Assembly (NCBI RefSeq): GCF_011386835.1
Contig: NC_088800.1
Span: 13,788,572-13,852,571 of the forward strand
Length of the DNA stretch: 64,000 nucleotides
Reading direction: 5' to 3'
Source: Chrysemys picta bellii
Taxonomy: Eukaryota > Chordata > Testudines > Emydidae
The position numbers were made by a program, and so were the translations under genes. Under the pieces are notes generated by a model. It was not told where the DNA came from. It saw nothing but the letters and a program-made list of their open reading frames with translations, and ran no database searches. Position 1 is the stretch's first letter. Every line of letters begins with the position of its first letter. Below, in pieces: positions 22,064-33,948 of the stretch.

Positions 22064-22515
22064 GTTTACTTGCTCTCCCCCTTGACTCCAAGTTTAAGCA
22101 CTTCATCCTCCCCTACAAGGCTCTCTGCATACCTTGCTCCATCCCCATCTCCACCTGTTCTCCCCCCGCCGCCCCCAACTTACACCTTGCATCTCCCTTT
22201 GCATCCTCTTACTTTCATCACTGCGCTTCACTCCTTGCTACCCTGGAACTCCCTCAGGCTCATCCTGTGCTATGTATCCACCAACTCTTCCTTCAGATTC
22301 CACCTCGTAGCACACGTCAGCCATGAAGCTTCCAGCCAGCACCATGGTTTTTTATTAAGAAAAAGCCCTACCAGCATGGTGTGATAAAGCCACTCTCTAG
22401 GTGTGCCGTACTTTGTGGACCTCTACTGTGCTGGCTGGCTTAGAGAAAAAGCCTCATCGGGCAGGGCCCATGTCTCCTCCATATTCTGTACAGCACTGAG
22501 CATACTCACCTAGTG
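22064..22515 (+). mobile_element. L2 LINE, 3' end
   Basis: The pyrimidine-rich block CTACAAGGCTCTCTGCATACC, then CCCTGGAACTCCCTCAGGC and the tail GGGCAGGGCCCATGTCTCC with CTGTACAGCACTGAGC, follow the order of an L2 3' region. Coding frames are broken. Confidence 0.7.
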
Positions 22516-23234
22516 CTCGGTGATTGGGGCGTGCAGCGGAGCCAGTCTACTGTGCTGGCCTGCAGCAGGCTACCTGATTGCCTACATCACCCGATTAGTC
22601 AGGAAGGGCAGCTCGCTGGCTTTGAGCCCAGCAGCACCATCCTTCTAGCTGCTCAGTGCATTCCTGCGAGCAGCTGTGATCTCCTCTGTTCCTGCTGCTC
22701 CTCTCCGGCACCAGCCCTGCTCCTAGTCCGGTTTGTGCCTTGTTCCTCCTCAGTCCTTGCTACCGCAACTTGCTCCTGGCTCCAGTTTCCTCACCCAGAC
22801 TCTGGATCTGACCCTGGGGATGACTACTTGTTTCTGACCTATTGCCTGGCTATCACTTCCTTGTTCTGGCTCTGACTCCTGGTTCCTGACTCCAGTTGTG
22901 GCCCTAGGATTAGATCCACTTCCCAGCATCTGCTTTAATTGCTAGGTCTGATTCCTGCTCCGACCACAGCTTGGTCTCTACCACAGGGAGAGGCTTACAT
23001 GTGATTGTGCTGCAGTTTGGTTAATGTTTTTAAGGGATTATCTTTCTGGCTGTTTATTTTGGAAAAGCTTGACGGAAAAAGTGAGTTTTCACAAGGGAAT
23101 GAATGAATAATGGACTGCATAGAAAAAGGTGCAAACACTCGTGTGAAGAGGAGGAAGTCGAGTTGGCTGGCAGAGAGCAGCGGCCCAGAACGCTGTGGCC
23201 AGCTGTGCTGAGCACCTGGACAACTCAAGTTGGA

Positions 23235-23500
23235 TGGAAATGGGGGTAGGTTAGGCAGAAATGTTTGACTTTTTGTTGAGAAACCAAAAACCCAGTTTGG
23301 GGGTAGGTGGGAAAAACTACTCAAAGCGCCACAGTTATTGGATTTCAGCCAAACATATTCAATGTGAGATTTTTTGTTTTTTCAATAAAAAAATCAAACA
23401 TTGTTTTAGGAAATCAGACACTATCTGCAAAACCTTTTGCTTTCCGAACTCGGTTAAAAAAACCCACATTTTGACAGAAAATTTTCAACCAGCCTCATTT
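23235..23500. repeat. Decayed AT-rich miniature element
   Basis: Starts GGTTAGGCAGAAATG and ends ACAGAAAATTTTCAACCAGCC with A/T runs between. The end words recur at 62447-62627. Confidence 0.4.
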
Positions 23501-23511
23501 GGAGCTCTACA

Positions 23512-23725
23512 AATGTACCTCAGTCCTGACCCACAGTGCTCTCTGCTATTCCAGTCCTGAACCTCCATGAAGCTATGGCAACGCATCTCAGTCCTGATCT
23601 ACCATGGATTCTGTTATTTCCGGTCCAGGCTTCACATCCATGCATTTCCCAATAGACCTCAGTCCTGACCTGTAACATCACTGTCTGCTATTCCAGTCTT
23701 GTACCTCTCCAGAGCACAGCCTGCC
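23512..23725. repeat. Decayed tandem repeat, unit about 60-70 bp
   Basis: Three diverged units can be laid out from the recurring words CCTCAGTCCTGACC, CATCTCAGTCCTGATC and CCTCAGTCCTGACC, each followed by a CTGCTATTCCAGTC-like block. Related words occur at 30955-31085. Confidence 0.55.
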
Positions 23726-24249
23726 AAACATATTAAATTGACTGGTGATTTTTGGGAGGTGGACAAATATCCCTCCTGGGACTAGGATGAGATCACCAAA
23801 TGCATTTCCACTGGAAGCTGGAGCCAGCAGCCTCTAAGAGGTGAGAGTGCACCAAAGCCATGATGCCAGCTGGCCTGCCTGCTCTCAGTTGCAAGAGCCG
23901 CTTTGTACTTCCTGGTTTTACTGATGCGGAGAGAACATTTTGAACCGTCTAAGCCTTGTAACCTTGTATCTCTGGCACACGAGCTGCAGCAGCAGCAGCA
24001 CGCTGCCGAACATAATAACAAGGGGAAGAGATGGAATTAAATAAGAATTTAAATATTAGGGTTCTCAGCTCAGCGCGAGGGGCTTTAGCGACATTATTTC
24101 CAGAGTTGGTTGAAACGTATTTGAGAATAATGGATTCAACACATTTGTTCGCGTCTATGGCTGAACAAAGTATTTGCCAGTAAATTTTATTCATGATTCG
24201 ACCAGCTCTAGTTCCTTCCTCTAATGCGCATGACTAAAGAACATGAGCT

Positions 24250-24380
24250 AGATCCTGCACTCACACTCCAGATGTAGAGGATCCAATCCCAGGCATCTAG
24301 CAAGGAACTTACCCTCCAAAGGCTGATTTCAACCAGCTTTACTCCAGAGTCACTGAGAGCAGAATTTGACCCATGACATT
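24250..24380. repeat. Old fold-back repeat
   Basis: Begins GATCCTGCACTCACACTCC and ends CAGAGTCACTGAGAGCAGAA before TTTGACCCA. It belongs to the same loose family as 18215-18385. Confidence 0.4.
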
Positions 24381-26770
24381 TAGAATGATTCATCTTTCAC
24401 CTCATCCAATAGGAGGGGAGAAGGGGGGAAACAGATAGAAAGTTATTTTGTTCCTCCTGACAAACATTTGTCTTCAAAGTCTCAGTTGTCATGGGGCAGT
24501 AACCAATAGCCCACTTGAGGGGCACTATAAATGTTGCCTAGCAACACCATGCCATTCAAGGGAAGGCTGTCAAAGGCTGAGGATCTAAGACAGCGAGAGA
24601 GAGACAGTGTCACACCAGGAAACTCGCTCCTGTCTGGCCCAGTTACAAGCGACACAGCACACATCTCGGTAATTGTCGTCGATTCTGGCCGACAAAGTCC
24701 TTTGTGATGAATAGGAGAATAGCTGCAGTTCATAAATGGTGATGTGTCACCACCCGCCCCCCTAAGTACAAAGACACTCTGGAGCTATTCATATCCTGAA
24801 GGTCACTGACTCCTATTCAAAATTAGCTGGCAATGGGCAAACCTTAAATGGCTCAAAGGTGCTGTTCAAATAAACACCAGGGGCCAGGAAGGCATTTACT
24901 GTCATGTGCAGCCCTGCACAGTTTCCTACCTGCTTTCTTCTGAAGTATCAAGTCTTGTCACTGCTGGAGGTGAGATGCTAGGAATACATGGACCAACAGA
25001 TTGGCGTGGCAGAGTAAAAATACATTCCTGTTAGACTGACGCATTTTGCCAGATTATTTTCTAGCCCTCCTCCTAGAGGACAATAACATCACTAGAATGT
25101 ACTGTCATTCTGTGCACAAACAAAGTACGACGGGCACCTCAGGCCAAGGGAGTCACTAGAGTCTGGGAACTTCAGCATCAAGAGATCATAAGTAAGCTCT
25201 CTGGGCAATAAGCAAGCCTGGGTTTGGGAGGCCAGAGAACATGATGTGCAATGCCAGGAAAACTTCTTCTTGTGATGGAGAGATGGCAGTCTGCAATCCT
25301 GGCAATGACCAGGCCAAAAGTGGCGTTTGATCCCAGGAACTTCCGTGCTAAAAGCATGAACCTTGAGAGCTTGAGCTAAAGAAGCATCATCATTAACGTG
25401 TAGCTTTAGTAAAGCTTAGGGGGACCACGTCTAATACCATCCGCTATAGGGAGTCCTGCAGAAATAGATTCTGTGTACAAGAAACATTAGGTAAAGCACA
25501 GAGGGAAAGTCCTGTGTGCAAAGAAAATCACATTGATCAGCGTTGCAGTTACTAACGTAGACAAACTTGACTTTCATACCAAAGTCCAACCATTTACATG
25601 GTGTGCTCTTCTGCAACACCAAACCCACCCGTCTCCTGGGAGTGGGCTCAAGGGAACTGCACTACCACAACTCTCCACTGTTTTCCACCAGAGCCTTGAA
25701 GTTGTCTGGTAGCCATAAACTGTGTAAGTCCTAAATCACAGGAACTAAGAGAGAAGGAATTGGATGTGGCTGTTTTGGTAGCTGTTTCCTGGATCATATC
25801 TCTCAGGCGTTCCTTGTTTTGAAAGCTGTCTCTCCATTTGCTCCCAGAGTTACTTCTGTTCTACACAAATGTGGTGTCCCTTCACTTTCATTGCTGAAAA
25901 TTTGTCCCCTCACAATTGTAGACTCAGGTGGCTGAGGTCATAGAAAAAGTTATTTGTGAAACACCCCCCGCCACCACCCCCAGTTAGTGCATGTTACAGG
26001 GACTCCCAGTGCTGTCCAATCCACTGAGGATATGTGTCTGGAACTGCCCCCTGAGAAGGCATCTGAAGCTGTAACATTTCTTTTAGCTCTGAAGGGTCCC
26101 AGTTCAGTCCCAAGTGTGTCGGCCAAAATGGTGGCAGTCACATTTGCCCTAAAGGAAGGACTCTCACGGTACCTGAAGTTTCCTGCATGAATAACGCTTT
26201 CGTATCCTTCACTTGGAGTCTTTCTCACACTGCGTCCTACACCTGGGCCATGGGAGGTGCAGAGGTTAATCCTGGATCCTGCCTGTTTCCAGCACTCCGT
26301 TTGACTGTACACGAAGCCGTGATGGAAATGTTGCTGAGTCACTGGATGTGGAACTACCCTGAAAATTCTGTATAAAATTCCCTCTTATGTCTACAAATAA
26401 ATACATTCCCTCTTTGTTCTTCCTTTTATGTAAATAAACCAATGTGTTTCATTAATAATTCTCATATCGTTCCTTTATTTTTTAAATTGAGGCTTTGCCT
26501 TTGTAAACTCTTTTCCCTCCTTTCACCATCTCTGTCTCTTTACACTAATTTAAACAATTAAACAGCATTTCCTGAGGGGGGTTTCTTTACTGTGTGACGT
26601 GCGGGGCCCCATTCTGGTGTTGCTCAGTCAGGTTTTATGCTGCTTTCATGCCACACATCTCACTGGAGTTACTCCTGACTTACACCAGATTGAAACAGGG
26701 CACAACTGGACCACATTCCTCCCTTCTCCTCTTTTCTGTTCCCTTTTCTCCATGTCTCTTTGCTTTACAG

Positions 26771-26873
26771 GAGCCGCCCCGTCCTCAAAGAGAAACACAG
26801 TCTACAAAGACGAACTGCCAGGGAGACCATCAGGCTGGCCTCCCAGTCAATCAACCTTCTTCTGGGTCTTAGG
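26771..26873 (+). other. Exon-like segment, uncertain
   Basis: A long pyrimidine tract (about 26719-26766) ends in TTTACAG, and a donor AGG/GTGAGG follows 103 bases later. One frame, entered with G as a third codon base, stays open through 34 codons and reads SRPVLKEKHSLQRRTARETI and onward into a hydrophobic helix-like end. A second frame ends in TAG at the right edge. It has the same entry phase as the exon at 13761. I recognise no family and cannot exclude a decoy. Confidence 0.25.
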
Positions 26874-28873
26874 GTGAGGGATTCACAATCCATCCCCTTC
26901 TATTCCCTGACAACTGGTGGGCATCTGGCATTCCTGCAGGGACGGTGATTGACAGTGTCAGCGCTGTCAGTGGAAGGAAGGAGGTGAGGGAGGAAATTAG
27001 AGGAAGGAATGCTTCCCAGACTTTAATACACCTTTCATGGAGCCACAGTAGGCCCAAAACTACACATCTAGTCCTTGGCCCTGATATGAATGGGAAGACC
27101 AATTTAAAGAGGCCAATGATGGACCACCCATTCCTCACAGATGAACAGCCATACTGTCCTTCCCATTTCCCTTCATACCAGTGGCTTCCTGATTGCAACT
27201 TTCACTTCCCCCACACCCCGTTTGGCCTCACTGCACCTCACACACGCATCCCAAGCACTTGCTGACTGCTCCGCTTGACTCATCCGACCTCCCAGTGCTA
27301 GCTCAATGCCCCTCTCAGGACTATGCCTCACTGCTCACATCTGGTGCCCCTTACTTCTGGCTGATTGGCCAAAATCAGCTGGGCACGTAGAGGTTGGACA
27401 GATAGAGCTAATGTGATGCACTGCCTGGGCCCAGCAGAGATTGGGATTTGGGTTGCAGCTGTATGGCCGAATCCCGTGTCTTCCTACTGATCCCCAGTAA
27501 CATTACTCCAGGTGCGCCTTCTCTCTCAGTGTGTCTTTCTTGCATTACACAGGCAGGAGGATGCCAACAAGACCTAAAAAATGTCACTTTTGTCTCTTAG
27601 CAAGCTGGGGTGACATCTCAGTGCAAAAGAATCCATAATAGGGCCTACTCATGTGCTCTGGAATGATAATACCATTTCATAAAATAATTGCCTTTGATTA
27701 AAATGTAAGGACATCATCTTTTTGTTGTTGTTAATGAGGGCTGCAGGCTATGGGTCTTTCATGTCTTTCCTTTTGACTCGTCTGCTTTTTTCCAATTCCC
27801 CCTCCCAATTATCTGCCCTTTCCAGCTACAAGCAAAATCTGTTAATTTCCATGTGCATGCAAAACCTGCCTGGCACACACCAGGCATCCTGGTGACCTCT
27901 GAATGGGGATCCAGCCTTGAGAGCAAGCAGGCACAGAGTTCCTCTCACTAGCTGTCCCAGTCCTCCACCTTGCCAACCCACAGGTGGAGAGATTTCCACA
28001 CTGCTACACAACTCACAGTCAGAGTGCTAGGCACAGAGATTTGGTGATATGAACAAACATACAGTAGTGTCTAACTAAGACCATCCAAACCCATTTCATC
28101 TCTAGTTATTTCTGATGTATGTGCAGACATGGCTTCCATTCATCCCCACCACCCTTTCCTAACTGGGAATGCCTCCCAAAAGCCATGACACATCTCTAAG
28201 CAACCTTTGGCACCTTTTGCTTGAAACACTACACTAGAAGATCTAAGGCTGGAGGATTCATGTCAGTCTCTTTACAAACAGTTCTCCCAGTTAGTCTCCG
28301 AGTTTCCTTTAGTGTGAAAATTGGAACCAGGGTGTTCCAGCCCCAGGAGTAGGAGTGTTAAAATGATGTTTGGGAGAAAAATATTCTTCTCTGTGGGAAG
28401 TTCATTGCCCCTTTCCAGGGGGGAGAACAGCATTATGCAGAAAGTCCCTGGTACAGCTGAAATAAGTGATCTCAGCTTTCCAGTGTCCAATACACCACAA
28501 GCCCAACCCGTGCGCTCTCCAGAAAATTACACCGCTTAGGACAGGGGTGGCCAACCTGTGACTCCGGAGCCACATGCGGCTCTTCAGAAGTTAATAGGCG
28601 GCTCCTTGTATAGGCACCGACTCCAGGGCTGGAGCTATAGGTGCCAACTTTCCAATGTGCCGGGAGGTGCTCACTGCTCAACCCCTGGCTCTGCCACAGG
28701 CCCTGCCCCCACTCCATCCCTTCCCCTGAGCCTGTCGTGCCCTTGCTCCTCACCCTTCCCCCCAGAGCCTCCTGCACGCCAGGAAACAGCTGATTGGGAG
28801 GGAGGGGAGGCTCTGATCGGTGGGGCTGCCAGTGGGCGGGAGGTGTTGGGAGCAGGGGTGGGGAGCTGATGGG

Positions 28874-29448
28874 CAGGGCCGGCTCCAGGCACCAGCCGAC
28901 CAAGCATGTGCTTGGGGCGGCACCTTGGGCCGGGGCGGCGCTCAGGTTTTTATTAATTTATGTATTGGGCGGGGGCTGGCGCGGCGGGGGCGGGGGCTGG
29001 CGCGGCACGGCATTGGCGGGGCGGGGGCTGGCGCGGCGGTCGGGGGGGCTGGCACTCGGAGGAGGGGCGGGGTTTGGCGTGGCGTGGCGCTGGGGGGGGC
29101 GGGGGATGGCGCGGCACGGCATTGGCAGGGCGGGGGCTGGCGCTCGGAGGAGGGGCAGGGGTTGGCGCAGCGTGGCATTGGGGGGGCAGGGGCTGGTGCG
29201 GCGCGGCGCTGGGGGGCGGGGGCTGGCGCTCGAAGGAGGGGTGGGGGTTGGCGCGGTGCTCGGAGGGGGTGTGGCTTCGGGTGGCGTAGCGTTCTGGGGG
29301 GCGGGGATTCAGGCGGCGTGGTGCTGGGGGGGCGGGGATTTCGAAGGCACTGGGGGGGGGGTACGGCGGCGCGGCGTGGCGCTCGCGGGGGGGGGGGCGG
29401 CACTCTTCTTTTTTGCGTGGGGCGGCAAAAAAGTTAGAGCCGGCCCTG
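28874..29448. mobile_element. Nested hAT-like element with GC minisatellite
   Basis: Inverted ends CAGGGCCGGCTC and GAGCCGGCCCTG are flanked by exact duplications CTGATGGG at 28866-28873 and 29449-29456. It must be younger than the element it interrupts. Most of its interior is a GC-rich tandem array, which makes long artefactual Gly/Arg/Pro frames on both strands. Confidence 0.92.
28965..29403. repeat. GC-rich minisatellite
   Basis: Degenerate repeats of GGCGGGGGCTGGCG-like words. The marker GGCGCTCGGAGGAGGGG recurs near 29051, 29139 and 29225, giving a larger unit of about 87 bp. G-runs of four or more recur every few bases, so G-quadruplex formation is possible. Confidence 0.85.
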
Positions 29449-29549
29449 CTGATGGGGGGCTGCTGACGTATTACTGTGGCTCTTTGGTAATGTACATTGG
29501 TAAATTCTGGCTCCTTCTCAGGTTCAGGTTGGCCACCCCTGGCTTAGGA

Positions 29550-30130
29550 GATTTGGTATCATTAAATTATCTTGTAAATCAGCACAGAGCAAGAGGAAAA
29601 TCTCCTTTGACAGATAAAAACCACTCTGGAAGGGACTGGAATATCCCAAAATGCAAAACACTTATGGTGATGCTAGTAGCCCTCAGGTTTTTCATCTTGC
29701 ATATTGTAACTGGCCTTATAATGTTTGAGGAGTTTAAATGACAGCACCTTAGCTAACTAACTGTTCTCATCTAGACTGCTGTCTCACTCCCCCTAATGGT
29801 GAGATAGAGCCTTGCACAGACCCCAGTTCAGCTGGTAACATCCTGGTCTCTAGAGCTGAAGGCTGAGGAGCCCAGTACAGGAACTGAGCCCATATGCAGT
29901 GTGGGGTCAGGCCAAGTCTGGGCCTCTTCACAGGGATCCTCTAATTGTGTGTCTGCAGCCCCTGGTCTAGTAGTAGGTGACAAGGACTTTTGCAAATGGA
30001 ATGACTACAGTCCATCCTCTTCCGCTGGCATCTGTGGCTATGACCCCTATGGAGAATGGGAAGGGACAAGAAGGCCTGGTGATGGGTTATGGTGAAGCTA
30101 AGCCCAACAGGGCTGTTGTTCCATTTCAAC
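29550..30130. other. Unique non-coding stretch
   Basis: No repeat or exon recognised. Confidence 0.4.
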
Positions 30131-30300
30131 AGATCTGCCTTGGGTTGGGTAGCTCAGTTATCAAAATGAGAATAATGTATAGGAGGAGACTGGGGCAGTG
30201 ACCATCTTTTTGCTCTGTTTTTACAGCGGCTAGCACAATGGGGTCCAGGTACATGATGGGAGCTCCTAGGTACAACCACTATACAAATAAATAATAATAA
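30131..30300 (+). mobile_element. MIR-like SINE, 3' half and tail
   Basis: TAGCTCAGTTATCAAAATGA precedes the tail block ACAGCGGCTAGCACAATGGG and an AATAATAATAAA end. Confidence 0.6.
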
Positions 30301-33300
30301 AATGTGCAGCTAGACTGCACACATCCAACGAACAAAAGGAGTTACAGGGTCTTGTGCATCAGATGGTCCTAAATGCAACCAGAAGTTACTAACCCTGCAT
30401 GTGATTCTTACACCACTGCGGGAAGACTTGAACTCAGAACTGACTGGGCCATATTTTTAATCCAACCAAGTATGCGATCTGACCCAGGGCATTGCACTCT
30501 AGGCCTGTTCACCCCTCACTGAAAAGCCATAGCTTGCTGTGGGGTGCCACCAGCAATGCCACAATGTGTCCTGCATCAGTGACACTCCAGCTCTCCTCCT
30601 ACCCTCCATGCCTCTCTGCCTCCTGGATGTTTCTTTGGGAATTGCAGTCCAGTCCATAACCTTGCCTTTCAGGAACCAGACTGTGATGCACATGAAACTC
30701 TCGTTGCCATGGGGACATAGAATGGGTCTTGTGTTAGCAGGGCCACCTCCTGCAAACGCTGGGCACCACTATACTAGAGACAAGATCAAGCTGAAAAATT
30801 CGCATCCAGATTTTTAACATCCCAAAACTCAGGGTTGTTGGGATCTGGGGGGCTGCATCAAGTCCACGAAATTAGCAGGAGAGAGGGGAAGAACAGGTAC
30901 ACAGTCCAGAAGAAAAATGTGCTTGAAAGTTTGAAGGGCAACTACACAGCTCTGCGAATGCACCTTGAACCTAATGTACAGCATCTCCTTGTACTCCACA
31001 CCCAGCTGTACTAATGCACCTCACTTCTGACCGGCAGGCTCTCTTTGTACTCCCATCCCACCTCAGCTCTGCCCATACATCTGAGATATAGCTGCCTACC
31101 CTGCTTTTCCATTTGTTTGGGGCTCTTCTGAGCAGGGTGCCAATTAAATGGGGTTAACTGTGTAGTATTTTTGTGACATTAGCAAATCAACTGCAGCCTT
31201 TAGTAAGACTCCTTGATCAGGGCACCTCACCGCCACTGGTACATGCTCCCTACACAGATTTGCCTTTAAATCCTCTTCTAATAGCATTTTCCCAGGGCAG
31301 GGTTTTTAAAAAGGTTTGTCCAGGTAACTTTGGCGGTAGTGCTGAGGGTGTGTTGGGGGAGGCAGCTGTTGCAGCCCTGATTGAAGATGGGTTGAAGCTG
31401 CTGTCAATCTGTCTGATTGATGTGACAATTTGATTGGCTCCCAAGAGGGGAGGGTCTCCCAAAGGAGAGGTAAAAAGGGAAGAGCAGAGGCTAAAAGGGG
31501 GGAGGATTTACAGCAAGGAGCTGTAGGTAGAGTCAGTGCTCTTAGGGGCAAGAAATAGGGAAGGCAGGTAGCTATATCATGATAAAATTGAGTTTAGATG
31601 AATAGCTTGTAACAGGGTTAGTGCTGGGCTCTGAGACCTGTCAAAGCTGTGGTGGAGAGTAGCAGGACAATAGAAATGGATTAGGAATGCAAAGGATGAT
31701 GTTAGAAAAAGCTGTCTTTTAAATATCATTGCTTCCTCACCAGCTAGTCTGCATCCCTCAGCTTCCTCAAACAGCCTTACTGCTCCGATGCAGCCAGAGC
31801 ATTCCAGTTTGAGTTCCAAATACTCCTAATACATTCCATCAAGTGCTTCCACGAGGAGAGTGGGAATAATGCTACCTCACATCTACACAGCAGGATCCCA
31901 CACCTCTTCAGGTGTTTGCACTGAAGATGGGTTACTTCCCTGTGACTGAAATGCAGCCCACTCTGGGGGGGAATGGGGCAGCTGTCCTGCTCTAGCAACA
32001 TTGTTAGGATGGTATGAATCACTTTCCCAGCTGAAGCTTTGGGTGACATTTAGGTAGTAAAAGAAATCCGATTATCCGCAGTGGATTTGAGGTAGGAGGC
32101 TAGAGTTAAACATCTAGTCAATGACGATGGTTCTAGCAGCACTGTATCCCCTAACGCCATATAGGAACACTGGGTTCTGTACTGACTCAGAGGGAAGAGC
32201 CCCACCTACTGAATTCATACCACCACTGCCAGCAGTCCCTGGGTTTGTTTTCTGGAAGGTCTCCCAGCTGTGTGCTAGTCTGTGGTAGCTGATGAGCCAT
32301 TAAACACTGCGGTAGTGAATGCTCCCCATATTTCACCCAATGCTTCTATTCAGGGCTGGGTACAGCATCGTTATTTATTGCCCAGTGTGGGAAGGGGAGG
32401 AGCAGCTGACTAACTCCTCAGGAGTCTCCTGTCCCTTGCTGCTCTGTTAATGAGGCTGAGAAGTGCATTGGTGGAATGGGTGCAGAGGAGAGGTCTCTGT
32501 TCCCTACTCCTTTCCCCTAAACTGGCCTCAGTGGATTATCTCATGCTAGTTTGTAAATGGAAAAGCCACCCAGCCGCCGCATCGGGGGAGGCGTGGGGGT
32601 AGAGCATTAACCAAGGATCTTTGAGAAATTACTTGTTACTAGAAGTTAACAATCTGTTTATTAAGCAGTGGCCCCATGTGGAAGCTCAAGCTGGCTCAGA
32701 AATGTTATTGCTGTTCAGAACTGTATTTAACAGCCCATTTTATTTAGGGGCTTGTCCTCCTGGGGAGCATTGCAGAAGGCAATAGCTGGCTTTGGAGCTG
32801 AGTTTAAATGCTATAGTGTTTGAAGTGCCCATAGGAAGCCTTAATCCTGTCTTGTGGTCCCTTTGTGCCAGTTTATCTAGTGCAAAGGATGAATTGGGTC
32901 CACTATAATGAGTCCCCCTCTTGGGAGGTGAGGAACTGGGAGGGCTAGGAGATGCCATCCATCCATTAATTGACAGAACCCATGGGTCATTCCTGCATGC
33001 CATAACTCTGACTTTTACATGATGTTTAAAGAAGCACTGATGTGCTTTAGGTTGGATGTTATATCAGGAGATTAATAGACTTCTCTCTTCCGTCCTCCCT
33101 TTGAAGGTCACATTAAATTTCCTGTGTCAGTGGTGGTGGTATCTCCCTTCACTATTGACCTTTGGGCTGTACATAATGGAGGCCTCAATCTGTAAGTGAG
33201 GGCACCTTCCCCCATTTCCCCTTTCAAATGCAAGGGGAAACTCAAAGAACTGCTGGATATTAAGAATCACCTGGCCCTACCAAGAGTAAGGGTATTACCC

Positions 33301-33717
33301 TTGTTATCCTGGCCAAAATCCAGGTAAATAAACTCTCCTGAGCCAAATTCTCCCTTCAGTCTCAATTGAATACAACAATCTCCTTCACTTCCTGTCTCAA
33401 ACTCTCTTGCACTAATCTGTCTCTGGCATTTGTAGAGTTCCCATTATCCATCTATGCTCAATCTAGTCTCCTGCCTCCCCTGGCCAAAGCCTACAGTGCT
33501 GTACGTGGCTGAGTGTTGAGTCAAACTTGTTCTAAATGTCCTGTATGGTGGGTTGTCTATCTCTTCCACTGGGAGACAGAGCTTAATCATTTTACAGGCA
33601 GGGGGATTTTTTTCCCTGCTGTTCTGCTTAGTTTTTGTTTTCCTTTTCTTGACTCCATCCCATTGCTCCTAGTTCCACCACCTGGTACAGCTCTCTGCAC
33701 AGTCCCTCTGCCTCCTT
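30301..33717. other. Unique non-coding stretch
   Basis: Contains a patch at about 30955-31085 related in words to the decayed tandem repeat at 23512-23725 (GCACCTCACTTCTGACC). I see nothing else I can name. Confidence 0.4.
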
Positions 33718-33900
33718 GGCGTGTATGCCCTTCAAATATTCATAGACATTTATCATTATTCCCTTAGTCATCTCTCCGCCAAGCTAGACATATTTAGTCC
33801 TTTTAATGTTTCCTCACGAGTCAGTCCCTCCAGCGCCTGTAATTCATTTCTCCTTGATCTTCTTTGAATTCTCTCCAATTTCTCTCCAATTTGCTTAATT
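33718..33900 (-). mobile_element. CR1 LINE fragment (diverged)
   Basis: Matches the complement of the CR1 3' region in order: CCCTTCAAATATTCATAGAC, GTCATCTCTCCGCCAAGC, TAATGTTTCCTCACGAGTC. Strongly diverged. Confidence 0.6.
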
Positions 33901-33924
33901 TGCTTCTCATTCTGTGTATTTAAG

Positions 33925-33948
33925 ACACACACACGCGCGCGCACACAA
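33925..33948. repeat. (AC)n(GC)n(AC)n microsatellite
   Basis: Alternating purine-pyrimidine run with a central GC block, a potential Z-DNA site. Confidence 0.85.

Larger units (their letters stand above)
22516..28533. other. Mostly unique non-coding stretch
   Basis: Contains the entries listed separately at 23235-23500, 23512-23725, 24250-24380 and 26771-26873. CR1-like or fold-back scraps may remain elsewhere. No other exon signal recognised. Confidence 0.35.
28542..29541. mobile_element. hAT-like element carrying a second, nested element
   Basis: Perfect 17-base terminal inverted repeats (CAGGGGTGGCCAACCTG) are flanked by exact 8-bp duplications GCTTAGGA at 28534-28541 and 29542-29549. 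Removing the nested element and one copy of its target duplication leaves about 417 bp, without a transposase. Confidence 0.92.

Noticed and set aside
22070..22384. 104-codon Pro/Ser/Leu-rich plus-strand frame as a gene
   Set aside because: The interval matches the pyrimidine-rich L2 3' region, which opens such frames by composition.
28794..29741. Long Gly/Arg-rich (plus) and Pro/Ala-rich (minus) frames
   Set aside because: They are translations of the GC minisatellite inside a hAT-like element, open in several frames at once because the repeat lacks stop codons.
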